DNA of 64,000 nucleotides from Lutjanus erythropterus (GCA_020091685.1 CM034613.1:16264932-16328931), one strand, 5' to 3'; shown: positions 26,101 through 39,155, counted from the first letter of the stretch. Notes: generated from the letters alone by a model not told the origin. Made by a program: numbers and translations.

Positions 26101-27800
26101 AAAAACAAACTGTAGCCTTTTTGGATGGCAAACTTTTTCACCACAGGCTCCTATATTTAAAAATCATGCTTTACATTCCTCTCTAGTGGATGAAGTGTTT
26201 TCCATGTGGTCTAATCCTGGTATAAAGTAATTTAATGACTTTTATATTGAAGGTATATTTGCACGTCAGGTCACTTGGGAAAATAATTTTAGAAAGAGTT
26301 ATTAATCTTAACACAGACATGACATGAATAGCTTTTAATGTTTAATGTTTACTATGTAATGTGACCTTCCCCTTGTGTTTGTTTTACTGGCTGCTCTTGT
26401 TGTTTCTTGTGTTTGGTGAGCTGAAGTCTAATTTCCACCCTGACAGACAACAAAGATTTTACTGAATTGTGCTGTATGTCTTGGGAAAGTAGACATACTT
26501 CCTTCAACCAAAATTTGAATACATAAGGAACATCACCGGGAAGCTACAGAATGATATAAAAACCCGAAAGAAAGAAAAAATAATGGACCTGCCCTTTAAA
26601 CGTGATAAATAAATACTGATGCTTCAGAATGACCTCCCCAAAAAGTTTTAAAAAATATCCAAACATGATTTTATAAAAATCACTTAATCCAGCATCCATG
26701 CCATTTATGTTTCACAATAAAAGCCCTACCACTGCCTTCACATTATACTTTTATTTTGAAGAAGTGGCTTTGCACGTTAGCCCAGTACAACAAATGGAAT
26801 GAATAGAACGGCGTAGAAAACTGCAGTTAAGATTATTAAGGTCAATTTCAGGCCTACTAGATACTGAGCGATCAAATCTGGCTGGTACATCCCTAAGTAT
26901 TTGAAATTAGAAAATATAGTGCTACAAAGCCTGGGGTGAACAAAAAAAAAACACCATGTCATAGAAAATTAGGCTTGCTGTATGCATGGACATTAAACAA
27001 TGACTAACAACTGAGGCTGAATAAGAGCTCAGTCCCACAGGAAGGGAGACTTATCTGTTTTCTTGTTTTGTTTTTTTTTCGTCACAAGAGAATCTGAGTG
27101 GAAATCAACAACGAGGACATTTTTCTGTGCTGTTCACGGCAGCATCAACAGAATGACAGAACTCCTCCGCGCAGTCTTGTAAACATTAAATTAAACACTG
27201 AGGAGAAAAAGGTAGGAGCTGTTCATGATCACCTGGAGCATTGTCATTTCACAAACCCGAGCTCCTGTGATGTAAACACGAACCAGCAGAGCTAGAGGCT
27301 CAGAATTATTGCAGCTGGATTTGTCTTACCTTTATCATCAATTTTTAAACACTTATTTAGCTAATAATGTACATATATGCAGCAGGGTTTTTGTTTGGTC
27401 TTAATATCTCTTAATTAAAAAGAGTTTCTCTGTTTATAATAGTTGTTGTAGACTGTTGACTCAAATCTTCCCAATAATATATATTCTTTTATATTTTATA
27501 TTCTAAACTGCCCCTCTATTTGATATTAAGAAACTGTACACAAAGAAACTTGACCTCTGCTTTCTAGACAGGAGTGAGAATGTACTCTGTCACCAAAATG
27601 TCATATACAGTGGGAACAGTGATAGTTTGTGACAAAAATAAGGTATTTAAAGACATTATCTGAGCTTCAGAACATTGTTTCAGGCAATTTCAACTATTTT
27701 TTTGACATTTTGTGGACCAAAAGAATTACTGAAAAGCTTAAGCAGGAAAATAACATAATGAAAACAGTCCTTATCACAGTTAATATATACAAAAACTGTG
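23157..27800. other. Intergenic, mostly unrecognised; convergent gene ends meet here
   Basis: The stretch includes an interspersed repeat at about 23630-23880 ('aaagctggggtaggcagttt...', with 'gattgatgagtctca' mirrored by 'tgagactcaacaatcaat'). Minus-strand poly(A) words occur at 26750-26755 and may end a long rell1 3' UTR. No coding exon with coherent splice sites is seen. Confidence 0.5.
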
Positions 27801-27812
27801 CTAAATGTGGTA

Positions 27813-27818
27813 TTTATT
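27813..27818 (-). terminator. Poly(A) signal candidate of rell1
   Basis: TTTATT on the plus strand is AATAAA on the minus strand, about 105 nt beyond the rell1 stop codon. A second candidate at 26750-26755 would give a 3' UTR of about 1.2 kb. Neither is proven. Confidence 0.4.
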
Positions 27819-27920
27819 ATCAGGGCCATATAGTTGGCTAATTTGTTGTTGTGTGTTGTGAATATGCACAGACCAGGATCATTTTGCATACAGAAGCAAC
27901 AGTTATTTCTACACAGAGAG

Positions 27921-28125
27921 TCAGCGGGCAACAGCCCAAGAGGAGACAAAGGGAAAAAGGGACACAGGAGAAGACGTTTCCCAGATACAGACCTGTTGGG
28001 ACTCAGACGTCGTCCGGCTCTTGGGCTCCACCTCCGTAGGAGATGAGGGGACACTCCCGTTCGAGTCAGTTATTAGCAGCGTCCGCCTCTCCCTGCCTGT
28101 TTTTTCACACTTTGTCACCCGGAAC
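27921..28125 (-). CDS. rell1: rell1 exon 6 (last): C-terminal tail beginning in the RFRV motif
   Basis: Acceptor TTTTATTCAG|G at 28126/28125; the frame encodes (R)FRVTKCEKTGRERRTLL..., matching the GRFRVTKVE...ERRS segment of human RELL1 as I recall it. It continues through a low-complexity Ser/Thr/Pro tail (VPSSPTEVEPKSRTTSESQQ) to TGA at 27921-27923. The first residue, Arg208, is completed from two bases of exon 5. RFRV fits the RFx[V/I] motif bound by the OXSR1/SPAK kinase C-terminal domain; RELT-family proteins are reported OXSR1 partners. The last 28 residues (after SESQQ) are not clearly conserved, and a weak GT (GTCTGT) follows CAACAG, so an alternative further exon cannot be excluded. 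The total of 275 residues nevertheless agrees with the human length. Confidence 0.88.
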
Positions 28126-31100
28126 CTGAATAAAATAAATTAAAAATGCATTAATAAATAATATACTGAAGGTTTTGAATGCTTTTGCAGCGAAATGAGG
28201 AGCCTGCACGCTGCAGATTCAGCTCATTAAAACAAACTGCTGCTCTTATGTTGACACCACTGGCCAAAATGAAAAATACTCACTGCCTTACAAGAGGGTT
28301 TTTTAAAATGATCCCAACCTGGATTATTTTTCTAGGTCAAAATAAAACAGAACTTAGCTGAACATGTTTGCTGTTGATTTTTCGTAGATAATATATTTAC
28401 ATCATAAGTAATACAAATAAACCACAGAAAATGGCCCTTGAGCACAAACCCCATGAATCAGTGGGTATCCATTGTTCTCATTTGTGCCTCAGCTGCAGCT
28501 GCTTCTTCCTCACTGAGACTCACACTCACCTAAACTTTACACCCCTCTCATCCACCCGCCCACTCAAAGGCACCAATGCACACACACACACACACACTGA
28601 CACACTCCAAAGCTTTAATTAAATCAGCAAATGAATATTCGTATCCAGGTCATGCTGACCCTCCTGCGTACGCGGCCATTCATCTGGGTGTGCAAATGAA
28701 AAGCAACCTCTCTGCATCCCAATCAGCTCGCAACAGGACATTAAGGATGCTGCGTGACAGGGACGAGGCTGCACACTTCCCCTGGGTTCACTAGTGGACT
28801 GAGAAATGTTGTCTTTACTTTAAACATCTTGGACAGTTTTACAATGACAGTACACTGCCAGGGTTCATTTAGAAAAGTGTTTTTTTTGTCTTAAACCTTT
28901 TGTTAAAGCGTCCAGGTCTGCCCCTTTAATAGAAAGATAATTTGCACAAATCTTCTGGGAGCTTGCAGTGTCACGTCACAAAAAAAGCGTTTCCAAGGGG
29001 TATAATCACTTGAGCCGCTGTCTCAAAGACAACCAGGCTGCTCCGTGGAGAAATGATCAACACCACTTTGGAAATAAGAGAGAGGAAAGAAGCACTGAAA
29101 CTGCCACAGTGTTATATTGACATAAGCTATGTAATGATGTGCAATGTATAGTAATAACACAGTTTGTGCAACGTAACAAGTAACTACAGCAGGTGTCGCG
29201 GGGGAGGGGGGAACAATGTTAGAGGAAAGCCTGAACAAGCGTGAATTTGTTCATTAATTTAGTCTGTAATGGAGACATAATTTTCCCAGATGAAAGTGAG
29301 GCTGGTAGAGAAACAATCTAAACGTGGATGGAGTCATTATTTTACAGTCATTACACTGCAATCAACATTTATATGACATTCTTGTCAAACCCCATTTTGA
29401 TACCTTTTATTGACCATTTTCAGCAACAGCCATTCAATGTATTTATCAGTAGACAGTACATACAGTCTTTGTCAGTGGCGGAGTCCGCCATTCCTGTGTT
29501 GGATTCAGACTGCCTTCACACTGAGGTAAATATCAATAGCTTTTCAATACCATGTGTTTAAAAACAATAGAATTAGAACATCTGATCTGATCAGTATCAA
29601 AAGTACCAAAGCTATAAAAAATTATCTAAGTGCTCGGTGTAACTCAGCCTTTATTGTACTACCTGAAATATGGCTAGCAGCCAAACCAGACAATTTTCAG
29701 TGACTTTTCCTGTACCAGCACGGTGTGATATCTTCAATTTGCTTCATCAGCTCACAGAGATCAAGAGGGTTTCTGAAAATGGTAGTTTCTCTGTAGCTAT
29801 GTCCACAGGCTCGCCACCAGGGTGCGTCCTTTTGCCCTTGCTCTTAAATATGGTCACTGATGGATGCAGGAGCTCTCAGGAGAGAAGCTATTTGGTCAAA
29901 TTTTCTGACAACACCACGTTACTGTACCTTGTCCAACGTTCAGAATCAAACCACCGGAATGCCCTGATTTTATTTCTTTATGTGATCACAATTTCCTGGA
30001 TTTGAATGTCTCTAAAACCAAGGAATTAATTATTGATTTTAAATGTAAGAGATGCAGATGATAATGAGAGTATGGAAACGATAACATCACATAAATGTTT
30101 GGGTACCTTTCTCATAATCACCTTAAGTTTGATGTGAACACTGAGGCTACTGTGACGCAGGGACAACAGAGACAACAAACTAAATTCTTATTCTGTCAGT
30201 CGCATCATCTTCTGTCAGTTTTTATCAATCTTTTATTGAGAGCCTCCAGAGTTTTTCTCTCATCTGCTAGTTTCACAGCCTCACACTAAAAGATAGAAAC
30301 AGCCTGAACAGTATTGTTGAAATCTGTTCTAAGATCACCGGAGTGAAAAAGAGATCTGAATTCCTTTTCTAACCAAGAAATCCTCCAGAAAGCAGCCAGT
30401 ATTTTGGCCTCTTCTGGACATGTTCTTGCAAGCGAATTTCCTCTCTTGCCATCAGGGTCACGGTCACTTTTTTGTCCACAGGCTAAATAGTTAGTGAATG
30501 CCAATCAATAGATTACCATTGCGCTGATTTTGTGCCATGATCAGGGTGTTGTCATGTTTTACACGGCTGTAAAACAAACCGCCATTCTAAATCTGACTAC
30601 TAAAATGCTCAGTAGTGGTTTTTCATATTATCATGGTTGGTGAATGTTTCAATAAGTTACTTAAGACTTTTTATAACTATTATGAATGCATTTTAAGATC
30701 TATTTCACATTCATACTTGTAAAAAAAAAAAGTAAATCTCTTCTTAATTGATTAATATTAATTAATCTCTTGAAGGAATCAGCCAATTCAAACAGCATAT
30801 GCTAATGCTAGATGTTTTGTCCTTTCCACACTAAAAGGTCACCAGTAGTCATTGGTTACATGTTGGTTTGGCTTTGTAGTTGTTCCAGCGCGATCAGAGG
30901 GAAGTTAATGCCACGTTTTAAAAGTAATGTTCACTTCATGAACGTTTTAACTCAACAGTTTATTAAGGGTCCAGCAATTTACTAGCAGAATATGGAAGAA
31001 ATAATATAAATATCATTTGTATCTAATCACTGGAAAGTAAGAACTGTTGTGGTTTTTGTTACCTCAGAATGAGCTGTTTATTTCTACAGAGGACGCAGGT

Positions 31101-32282
31101 TCTCTTCCATGGAGGCTGCCATGTTGCTCCACCAGTTTTCTACAGTAGCCAACAATGGATAAACCAAACACTGGCGCTAAATACTGCCTTTTGACTTTTT
31201 TTGTGCAAATTTCACTGCCGGCGCAGGTTCTCCAACACACTTGGAAGGGGAGGGTGAGACGAGGTGTTTGCCACATGCAACCTCACCACTAGATGCCACC
31301 AAACCCTACACACTGGTCCTTCAACACCAAAATGCTTATAGACTTAATGCATGGTTGGTAACAAGCAAACATAAGCAAGGCAAAGTTTGTTTACATTTCA
31401 GTTAGCAGATTACTATCATTACTGCTAGCTTAGTAAGAACTGTGCTTTAATGTAAAGTTTTGATGAGAGTCAAAATGCATTCATATCATTATGTCAAACT
31501 TCAACTTTATATTAATGTCAGGAGGTGCCAAAAAAGACCAGTATATATATATATATGTATATAAGACGTAAAACGTAAGATGCTAAAATAGTTACAATAA
31601 CACTTCCCACTTGATATAATCTAGTGAGAAAGCAGTTATTAAAAAATTGCCGCTCTAGCTATCTAATTTTAGTGAACTATATTCTCCTAGTTACTGTGTG
31701 TATATATTTGCTGTGAGCTGCTGCAGTGCAAACAGTACTAAATATTAAAAACAAACACATGTAGGTTGACATCATGTACACTCCGCAGTATCCCAAATAC
31801 AAGCAAACTCTGGTAGCAAGCTGTTAAGATATCACAGTTTTCCCTGCCTCAGTTTTGTGGGAACCTCCTTCTGTTTAGTGAGCTTTTTAACAGGCACCGT
31901 TGCCACACAACAGAGGTTAACCACTGACGCTTTGCACAAAACCTCAACACAGTCTGAATCCTGCAGCATCTATTTTCCCAGGCTTCACACTCAACCGTCC
32001 ACCTGTGTGTTTTCCAGGTCACTAGTTTGGTGTCAAAGTGCACAGCAGTCTCAGCCAGCGTAATTAAATGTGGATTTTTCAGTAACAAATATTTAGAGTT
32101 AATGTTTGGCTGGTTATGTTGTTTGTGCTCTAATATCTAATATGCCTCTGGGGCAAACTATTTACTTCTGGTATAGAAGCAACTTCCAGAAATACTGAAT
32201 GGAGGAGAACCATTGTAAGGCAGTAATAAGCTCTCCTTTTCATTCCTGCCTCAGACACACACTCACACACACACCTGCCCAC
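28126..32282 (-). other. rell1 intron 5, carrying a LINE relic
   Basis: Phase-2 intron of about 4.2 kb. It contains a CA microsatellite (28579-28598) and a LINE reverse-transcriptase relic (about 29670-30560). A non-repetitive stretch at 28620-28800 is a weak candidate for conserved non-coding DNA. The rest is AT-rich and unrecognised. Confidence 0.8.
29670..30560 (+). pseudogene. LINE reverse-transcriptase 3' relic (fish Rex1/Babar-like)
   Basis: Reading across frameshifts gives STGSPPGCVLLPLLLN, LVKFSDNTTLLYLV, FLDLNVSKTKELIIDF and, later, SEF...NPPESSQYF with a conserved-looking 'NS(L)NSIV..CSKITGV' segment. These correspond to the RT palm motifs (SxGxPQGxVLSPxLF, FADD, LNxxKTKEMxxDF) and the C-terminal tail of non-LTR elements common in teleosts. 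The catalytic F-A-D-D box is altered to F-S-D-N and stops interrupt the frame, so it is inactive. It lies antisense to rell1. Family assignment is from memory of fish LINE tails. Confidence 0.75.
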
Positions 32283-32531
32283 CTGCCCACAGCCAGGACC
32301 GTGACCTCTCCGTGGTGGCTGCGCCGCTGCTCCGTCTTACGCGCAGACGGCCTCCTCATCAGCGGCCATTTCTTCTGGCTGCAGCGGGTGCAGATGTTCT
32401 TGTTGCCTCCCAGGCCCCCGATGGTGTGCAGGTGGTTGCAGGTGTGCTTGGCGGCTCCTGGGGGCGCGCCTGGCGATACAGGAGTCATCGGAGGGGTCGG
32501 GGTGCCAGGAGAAGTGGGGGTGAGTGGGGGA
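32283..32531 (-). CDS. rell1: rell1 exon 5: Pro-rich linker and Cys/His cluster
   Basis: The exon encodes residues 125-207 plus two bases of Arg208. Acceptor is CCCGTCTCCAG|T; donor is GGGCAG|GTGGGC. The product starts with a Ser/Thr-Pro-rich linker (PPLTPTSPGTPTPPMTPVSPG), close to the SPVTPSTPGSPPVSPGP linker of human RELL1. Then comes CNHLHTIGG...ICTRCSQKKW, a conserved Cys/His-rich patch (C-x3-H ... C-x2-C) of the RELT family, then RRSHHGEVTVLAVG leading into the RFRV motif. The TP/SP repeats are potential proline-directed kinase sites. A second GT eight bases downstream (GCAG|GTGTGT) would shift the frame and is rejected. Confidence 0.93.
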
Positions 32532-33386
32532 CTGGAGACGGGAGAAACAAGATATTGAGAAGTGAGGCCTGACCTACATTCAGCGCAAAACATTTTCATT
32601 TTACAGAGAGAATTGAGGCTCATTGATTTCTGCAGCTTCTTTTTATCCGAGCAGAAATTACACATTAATGTCTCACACTTCAACAAGGCAAAAACAGTTA
32701 TTGACAAACTCTGAATGATGATTGTATTCGATAATAAAATGGAAGAAACCAGGTGAGGTGTTGGACACCTGATCAGAAGAGACATATATGAGAAAAACAG
32801 GAATCTTAGACGTGTGTTAAAGGGGACTAAGTGTCTCCTTGCTCTCTCTCACATGTTTTTTTCAGTATGCATGTTTCTGACCCTGGAGAGCAGCTCTTCA
32901 CATTGTTTATGCACAAAGGTGGAACAAACAGTGTTTCCACTCACTAACATAAACATATGATATACAGTATAAAAGGCTGTGCGTGTTTGTCAAGGGACAG
33001 ATGGCATAATGAGCCTTTTATCTTCTCTTTTATCTGTCAAGTTCCTGAGTTTCTCTAAAGGTTTTTGGTCCCCTGGGAAATTTCCCCTATATGGAGCACT
33101 GTCCAAACCAACAGTACACAAAAGTGTGTCATATTTTAGGGTAAAGAGTAAAGTGCTGCAAAATGAGATCTTCCCATACCATTTTTTTCCTTCCTGATCA
33201 TGATTCCAGTATCTGAACTTTGCATATTAGCCAACAGAAGTACTGATTGGATAACAAACAGACAGAGAAACAGAATCAATCGGTAGGTGACCAGACTTGA
33301 CAGGTTTTCAGCTTGATCAGCCAAGACTGCTGACTTTTGTGAATAGTTTTCTAAGAGTATTACGTGGCAGTTAGTCCACATGAGAG

Positions 33387-33412
33387 CTCTCTCTCTCTCT
33401 CTCTCTCTCTCT
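33387..33412. repeat. (CT)n microsatellite
   Basis: Thirteen uninterrupted CT units. Confidence 0.95.
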
Positions 33413-33702
33413 AATGTGAGTGTGAGTCTGGATCACATTTTTCTCATGAATTAAATATCTATGTATGACATATGCCTTAGTGATGGTTAGATCTTCAAGC
33501 ACTTAAAAAATGGATTATGCAAACTGCAAATATTCTTTGACTTCACTTGGAGAAAAACGTGGTACCGCGTCATTGCGGTGCGATCCGGCTGCAGTACACC
33601 TATGACAGTAGGGTCACGGCCATATTCAACGGCGCTGATCGCAGCCGTGCACGTGAATGTTAGCATGTCATCCACATTAAGAGGAGTGATAAACTCCAGG
33701 AG

Positions 33703-33818
33703 CAAATAAAGAGAAGAGTCAGGAAAAGAAGAGAGAGAGAAATAGAGGAGAGGACATGAGTAGAAGGGACAAGAATATGTGAGACAAGATAGGCAGAGAC
33801 AAGAGGGGAGAAGAAAGG
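33703..33818. repeat. Purine-rich dispersed repeat, copy A
   Basis: 'ataaagagaagagt..gg.aaagaagagag.gagaaatagaggagag..catg.g' and the ending 'gggagaagaaagg' are shared in the same orientation with 48703-48808, with matching order of words throughout. Such ordered similarity indicates one repeat family rather than mere GA bias. Confidence 0.65.
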
Positions 33819-35984
33819 CTGACCGAGGGCAAGGTTTTATTTATAAGTTTTATATCATACAACTTCAGCTGTATACAACTAACCCTGAACGACTGTGGTA
33901 TAAGTAAACAATACATGAGCACATGCATTTGAGATGCATAATACTCCTTTTTTTAAAGAAATGTGCAAAAACATGTATTAAGCTCGTGAACTGCACAGGG
34001 ATGAAACATGAGTTTGAGCCACAGGAAGGGAAAAGAGACATGGCAAACAGGAGATCAGCTGATGTAAGGAAAGCATCTCATGGAAAGGAGACTGACGGAA
34101 GGTGGAGAGGTGGAGCAGTGATGGGGAGAGCAGCTCTGAGGCGAGGGGAAGTTAAGTACCGAATCTGGAGAGGCAGATAGCGAGCCCTGGCCACACTACA
34201 GTCACTCTCCATCCTTCTCTTCTTTTTCCTCCCTCTCTCACTTTCTGCCCGTCTGTCTCCCTCCCTCCCCCTTAAGTGTCCCATAAATTACCCCCACCGA
34301 TACCCCTCGTCCCCCCTATTCCTCCATCTCTAAGTGATCCACTGGCAGACTGCCCAACCTGGCTGGGAGAGAGAAAGATATGAAGAGTAACAGCAAGAGA
34401 AAGAGGGAGTTCCACAGAGAGCAATTTCAACAAAATGAACAAAAAAGTGACGGGAAACAAGGGCTGGAAATATGTGGAAAAAGAGATTTGAAGCGAGAAC
34501 TGAAGAAGCGAGACGCATGAAAGTGACGCAGGGGGGAAATGTGTGTGCGATTGCAGATTTTGGCTGATTTTTCCAGGACACACAGCATCTCTCCTCTCTT
34601 TATCTCTCTCTCTCTCGCTCCCAGAACAATATGGAGCGGGAGGAGAAAGATGACAGGGGGGACAGAGAGAGGGGAAAACACACGCACTAACTCGATTTAC
34701 TCGCACTCCTCCTCTGTCACGGACATCTCCTCCTCCGATCTGTCTATCAGCCTCTCTAACTCCCTCTCCCCTTATCTCAGCGGCAGAGCAACGTGAAGAC
34801 GTCTAATCTCGGCTTGTACCACCAGTTTCTCTTCCTGTGACGCAGGGTCGGTTCAAAGTGACAAGCAGGACGCGGCCTTTGATTCTAGATATGAATGTCA
34901 AAATGTGAATAACCCACTGAGATCCATTTCCAGGCTGAGAGATTTTGTGCTAGTAAAGGATCCTGGCCATCAGGATGCCTCCACCACCTCTTGACATTCA
35001 CAGGTATTTTTTTTAAACAATGGCTCCTTGATTTCACAAAGACGAAGACTAAAGCAGCATCTCATTTCTACAAATTATTGTGACTCATTACAGGTGTCTG
35101 AAATGACAAGTCAGCTGCAGCTAGCTAGCTAATTAAGCTAACTCCAAGTTATTTCAAGTTGGTTGAAACACTCCAGACTCCTCCAGATGCCTTTTTAATG
35201 TTTTAAACACACAACACAACATAAAAATGTTTTAATTATGCACTTGTCAGCTATGCATGATTTTGAGGGTAAGGCTCAAGAGACGTGGACATGGAAATAA
35301 AGAAACGGCAGAGGTTAGTTAGTTGAGGTGTGACAAGTGTGATAAGGAAAAATGTAACAGCCCTGTTGTGCCTAGTTGAACGATTAATTATTTCCATTAT
35401 AAATTAATTTTTTGACCATTTTTTCACTTCATCAATTAATCTTTTGGTCTATAAAAAGAGTGATTGCTTGTTTTGCCTGATAAAAACCCAAAGATTGTTC
35501 ATTTACAGTGATATCAAACAGATGAAAGCATCAAAACCTTGAACCAGCGTACATTTTTGTTTGACTCTTTCAGCACTAAGGCAGGCTGTTGTGTTTGTAA
35601 CATCCCTAATATACAGAAAACTACAGTTTCTTTGCCCTATTTCCTTTTTAAGTGAAGTCACACTCAAAATATTCTGGCAAGAATCCACTGAGGAAACATG
35701 CCAGTATGCTTTAATAATCCCACAATACAGTGATATGGGGCACAGTGGCATTTCAGGAATAGTCCCCAGCTGCTCGCCCTCAATCAAACGTTGCCAATCT
35801 GGAAAAGTATCAGAAGAGAAATGTGGCCTGATTGCCTTGTGTGTTCGTTTCCTGCCCCGGCTAGTTCCTTTCAGTCAGCGGTGACACCAACAGGCTTTAC
35901 AGGAGGCTTATGCTGCCACCTGGTGTCTGAGACAGTTAATACCTCACAGCCAGGACAACAACAACAACACGAGAGGACACTCAC

Positions 35985-36039
35985 CCGTCAGAGTCGATGC
36001 TGTTCTCATGAACCATGGCTTTCAGGGCATCCGAGTTTG
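35985..36039 (-). CDS. rell1: rell1 exon 4: ANSDALKAMVHENSIDSD
   Basis: This 55-bp exon encodes residues 107-124 plus two bases of Gly125. Acceptor TCTCTCTTCAG|C; donor GACGG|GTGAGT, which is strong. The peptide aligns with ANADVLKAMVADNSLYD of human RELL1. Far too short for ORF detection, it was found by the conserved motif and phase. Phase 1 at its start and phase 2 at its end fit both neighbours exactly. Confidence 0.93.
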
Positions 36040-36379
36040 CTGAAGAGAGAAAAGAGAAAAGAGAGGAAGTCACACACTGATACGGACAGAAGAGAGGAGC
36101 GGAGGGAGGGAGAGATAAGAGTTGTGTTGGGAATTAGCGAGGAGAACGCTCCAGTGACTTCAAAAGCACAGCGCTTATTGAAAGATGGCTACAACAGATT
36201 AACTCCTTAACACAATTAACCGGCACATCACAAGCACCCACTGAACACATAATTACTGTACACAACAACCTCAGGGGAAGATGCCAAGTGAGTGAAAAAC
36301 TTTTGTTGGAGCAAACAAACTTCTGCTCCTGGACAAAGTAGAATCAACGGCTCAGGCATAGATTGACACATGGTTCTTA

Positions 36380-36710
36380 ACAGAGCTGCATTGATCGAAT
36401 AATCAATTATTCATAGATTATTAAAATACTCGCAAACTGTTTTGATCATCAATTAATCAGACTGAGTATTTTTTTCAGCAAAAAAGTAAAAATCCTCTGA
36501 TATTTTCTGTTTATTTTACTCCTCCGTAACAACAATTTGAATATCTTTGGGTTGAGCTTCAGGAAACACTGATCAACATTTTTCACAATTTTCTGACATT
36601 TTATAGGCAAACAAGTACCAATCAATTACTCAAGAAAATATTACTGATACTGATTAATCAACCGTGAAAATAATCATTAGTTAATCTCTAATCCCTGCAT
36701 AACTGATAAA
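36380..36710. repeat. Common teleost repeat ('atcaattaatcag...ttttctgacattttataggc')
   Basis: Phrases such as 'gatcatcaattaatcagactgag', 'tttttcagcaaaaaagt', 'tttactcctccgtaacaacaatttgaatatctttgggttg' and 'caacatttttcacaattttctgacattttatagg' match a high-copy hAT-like MITE of ray-finned fish that I recall, in reverse orientation relative to the 'gggctgcaactaacgatta' end. Confidence 0.7.
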
Positions 36711-39155
36711 TGTTCATGCAAGCTCAATATCTGGTTATGCATGATACTTCGTTCACAGTATGTATGCAATTCAAAGATACTGCAGCATTTTCTGTAAACT
36801 AATTTGGTTGCAGATGTCCAAATTTGGTTCAGTTAAGATGCTCTGACCTGCGGTTTCTCACAAAAAGTAAACACTTTGGCTGCATTGGCTGTCTGCTCCA
36901 AACACCATGAAAAACACTCTGCTTGTACGACCAATTTATATTTTAGGAAACAGAATAGAGACAATGGTCAAAATCACATTCAATACTTTCCCATACTGCG
37001 TAGGAACCCTGTTTACATAATTTGTTCCCGGAGACAGATTTCCCTCAGGCCTGACCGTGATGCATTCACTGACACTTCCACATGAAATGAGCACGCTGTG
37101 TACACAGATGAGGAATCTGTGCATACCTTCTAGAAAAGGAGGGTAGTTGTACTGAGACACAGAAATGACTCATTTAGGTGGACGTAGGAGTTTCATTTGC
37201 TGTTTTATCTAAACCTGCACGGACGTCTGACTCAAACCGCTGTCCTCCTTATCACCCCGTATCATCCTCATACCATCGCAACACCGCAGGGATTTTTCAC
37301 AAGAACATCCACGATGACCGTTTGTTATTTTTAGTCTGTAAGTATTATGAACCAGCAACCTTTTTGGTCATTTTAGCTGTACAAGGCTCCACTTTGAGAA
37401 CTGTAGCACTAGATGAATAAATTTAAGAGTATCATCCAAAGAAAGAAAAAAGTTTTGAGTCTTTTAAAGACCCTGAAAATTTATTTTTACTATGACTACA
37501 ATAATTTGCATTTATTGCTTTCTCACTAGTTTCAAATAAGTGGGGCACAGATATGATTAGGAAAGAAACTATTATTGCTTTTACGATAAACCGTGATAAA
37601 GTTCCTAATGATCAGAATTACTTTTTCAGATCTCAAATTATCACTGAAACCATGTTTGATTACTTTGCTTTAAAAAACTCACAACATAATGACATCGCAA
37701 ATGACATGACACCATTTCAAACTTCTGACGTCTTTTTTTTATTCTTTCCTGTGCATGACGTGTGTGGACTGTGGATTGACAGGAACAGGGTGGGATGGGA
37801 GTCTTTCTTCAAGGATTGGGAGGAAGGAGTATTCTTTGTGGGAGTAGGATGACGCAGGAGCAGACAAGCGAAGTATATAATATTCTTGCAAACATAAGCA
37901 ATCCTCAGAGTGGATTTTATTTTGAAGATTTTTGTGTTGTGATGCAACACGGACATCCACTGAGAACAAGTACGCTTTTATTCTGTAGATGGCAGTCTTT
38001 GCTCAGTCATAAAGACTACTACTGGTGGTGACAACTCAGCTCTGATGTTTATTTATATTGAAAACTGCTGCTGCCTGCAGAAATGTGAAATACACAGATC
38101 ACTTCCTGTGTTCCAGATGATTATTTCCATGAAAAATACCTGGAAGTAGCTTTTTAGCCAGTAATGAAGCTTTCAACTTTCCTAGGTTGAATGTTGAAAT
38201 GATAAAACACTGCTATCTTGAAGGCAGCAGTGAAATACACATTTTCAGTCTTATGTAATACATTTACTGACTTATATAATCAATTTTTCTAGTAGAAATG
38301 CTGAACCACACCATGTCACCAGACTAACAATGTCAGGATGAGTCACAGTTCAACTCTACAAACACTGTTACAACCAGAGCTGTGATGATGAGTCAGCTCA
38401 AAGTTCCCCCCTCTGAGTGTGGAAAGAAAAATGAACAATGATGGACAGACACCAAGACAGCACAATGCTGCCTTCCTCTGTCATATGTTTGACATCTGGA
38501 TGACATATGATGAAGGGTTTGTGCTGCCTTGGGGACCAATACTCACTGATAAGCTGTATCTGTTTATCTATTACGATTGCAATACAATTCACAATCTGTG
38601 GGGTTGATCTTTTTTGTACCACAGTTTTAAATTTCACTGAAAAAACTATTAAAATCAAGACGATGTGACATGACAGCATGTTTTTCGAACATCTGGAGGC
38701 CAGGGAATCTCTGCAGCACTACAGTATTTCATTTTAATACCACATTTTTCCTTTAAAAAAAGGCAGCTTTTGCCATTTAGATATTGCACTTCGCTATATT
38801 GCAATTTTGATAATATTTCCATGAACTGTGCAGGTTCATCATGTGTGACTTTTCAAGTAAACTCAATAAGTAACAAGACAATAAAACAGTAAACTGAATC
38901 TGCAGGAATAAGATTTTTTGTTTGGGTTTTTTGTTGTTGTATTTTTTTATCCTTATACTGAACAGTACAGTTCACAATTTTCCTGATTACTTCCTTCCTT
39001 CCTTCTTCTTTCTCTTTCTTTCTTTAGTTCAACATTCAATGAAAACATTAGACAGGATGCTTTGCTGGCTAGCCACTGATATGTCGGGGCTACTGAAGAC
39101 TGGGATTACCGATACCCCTTTCCTATAGACATGTGCTGGCTTGGCTTGACTTGGT

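Larger units (their letters stand above)
32532..35984 (-). other. rell1 intron 4, with CT microsatellite and purine-rich repeats
   Basis: Phase-2 intron. It contains a (CT)n tract at 33387-33412, a purine-rich dispersed repeat at 33703-33818 with a partner near 48.7 kb, further GA-rich and TC-rich runs to 34800, and a fragment of the teleost 'ACTAATCGATTA' repeat at about 35370-35520. Several 80-140 codon frames here arise from purine/pyrimidine bias. Confidence 0.8.

Noticed and set aside
32240..32282. Read-through of rell1 exon 5 into WAGVCVSVCLRQE
   Set aside because: This is intronic; the donor at 32282 followed by exon 6 restores the conserved GRFRV sequence.
34272..34706. 144-codon and overlapping 83-86 codon minus-strand ORFs
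   Set aside because: They lie in purine/pyrimidine-biased sequence, which lacks stops by composition; translation is low-complexity Ser/Leu/Phe/Pro.
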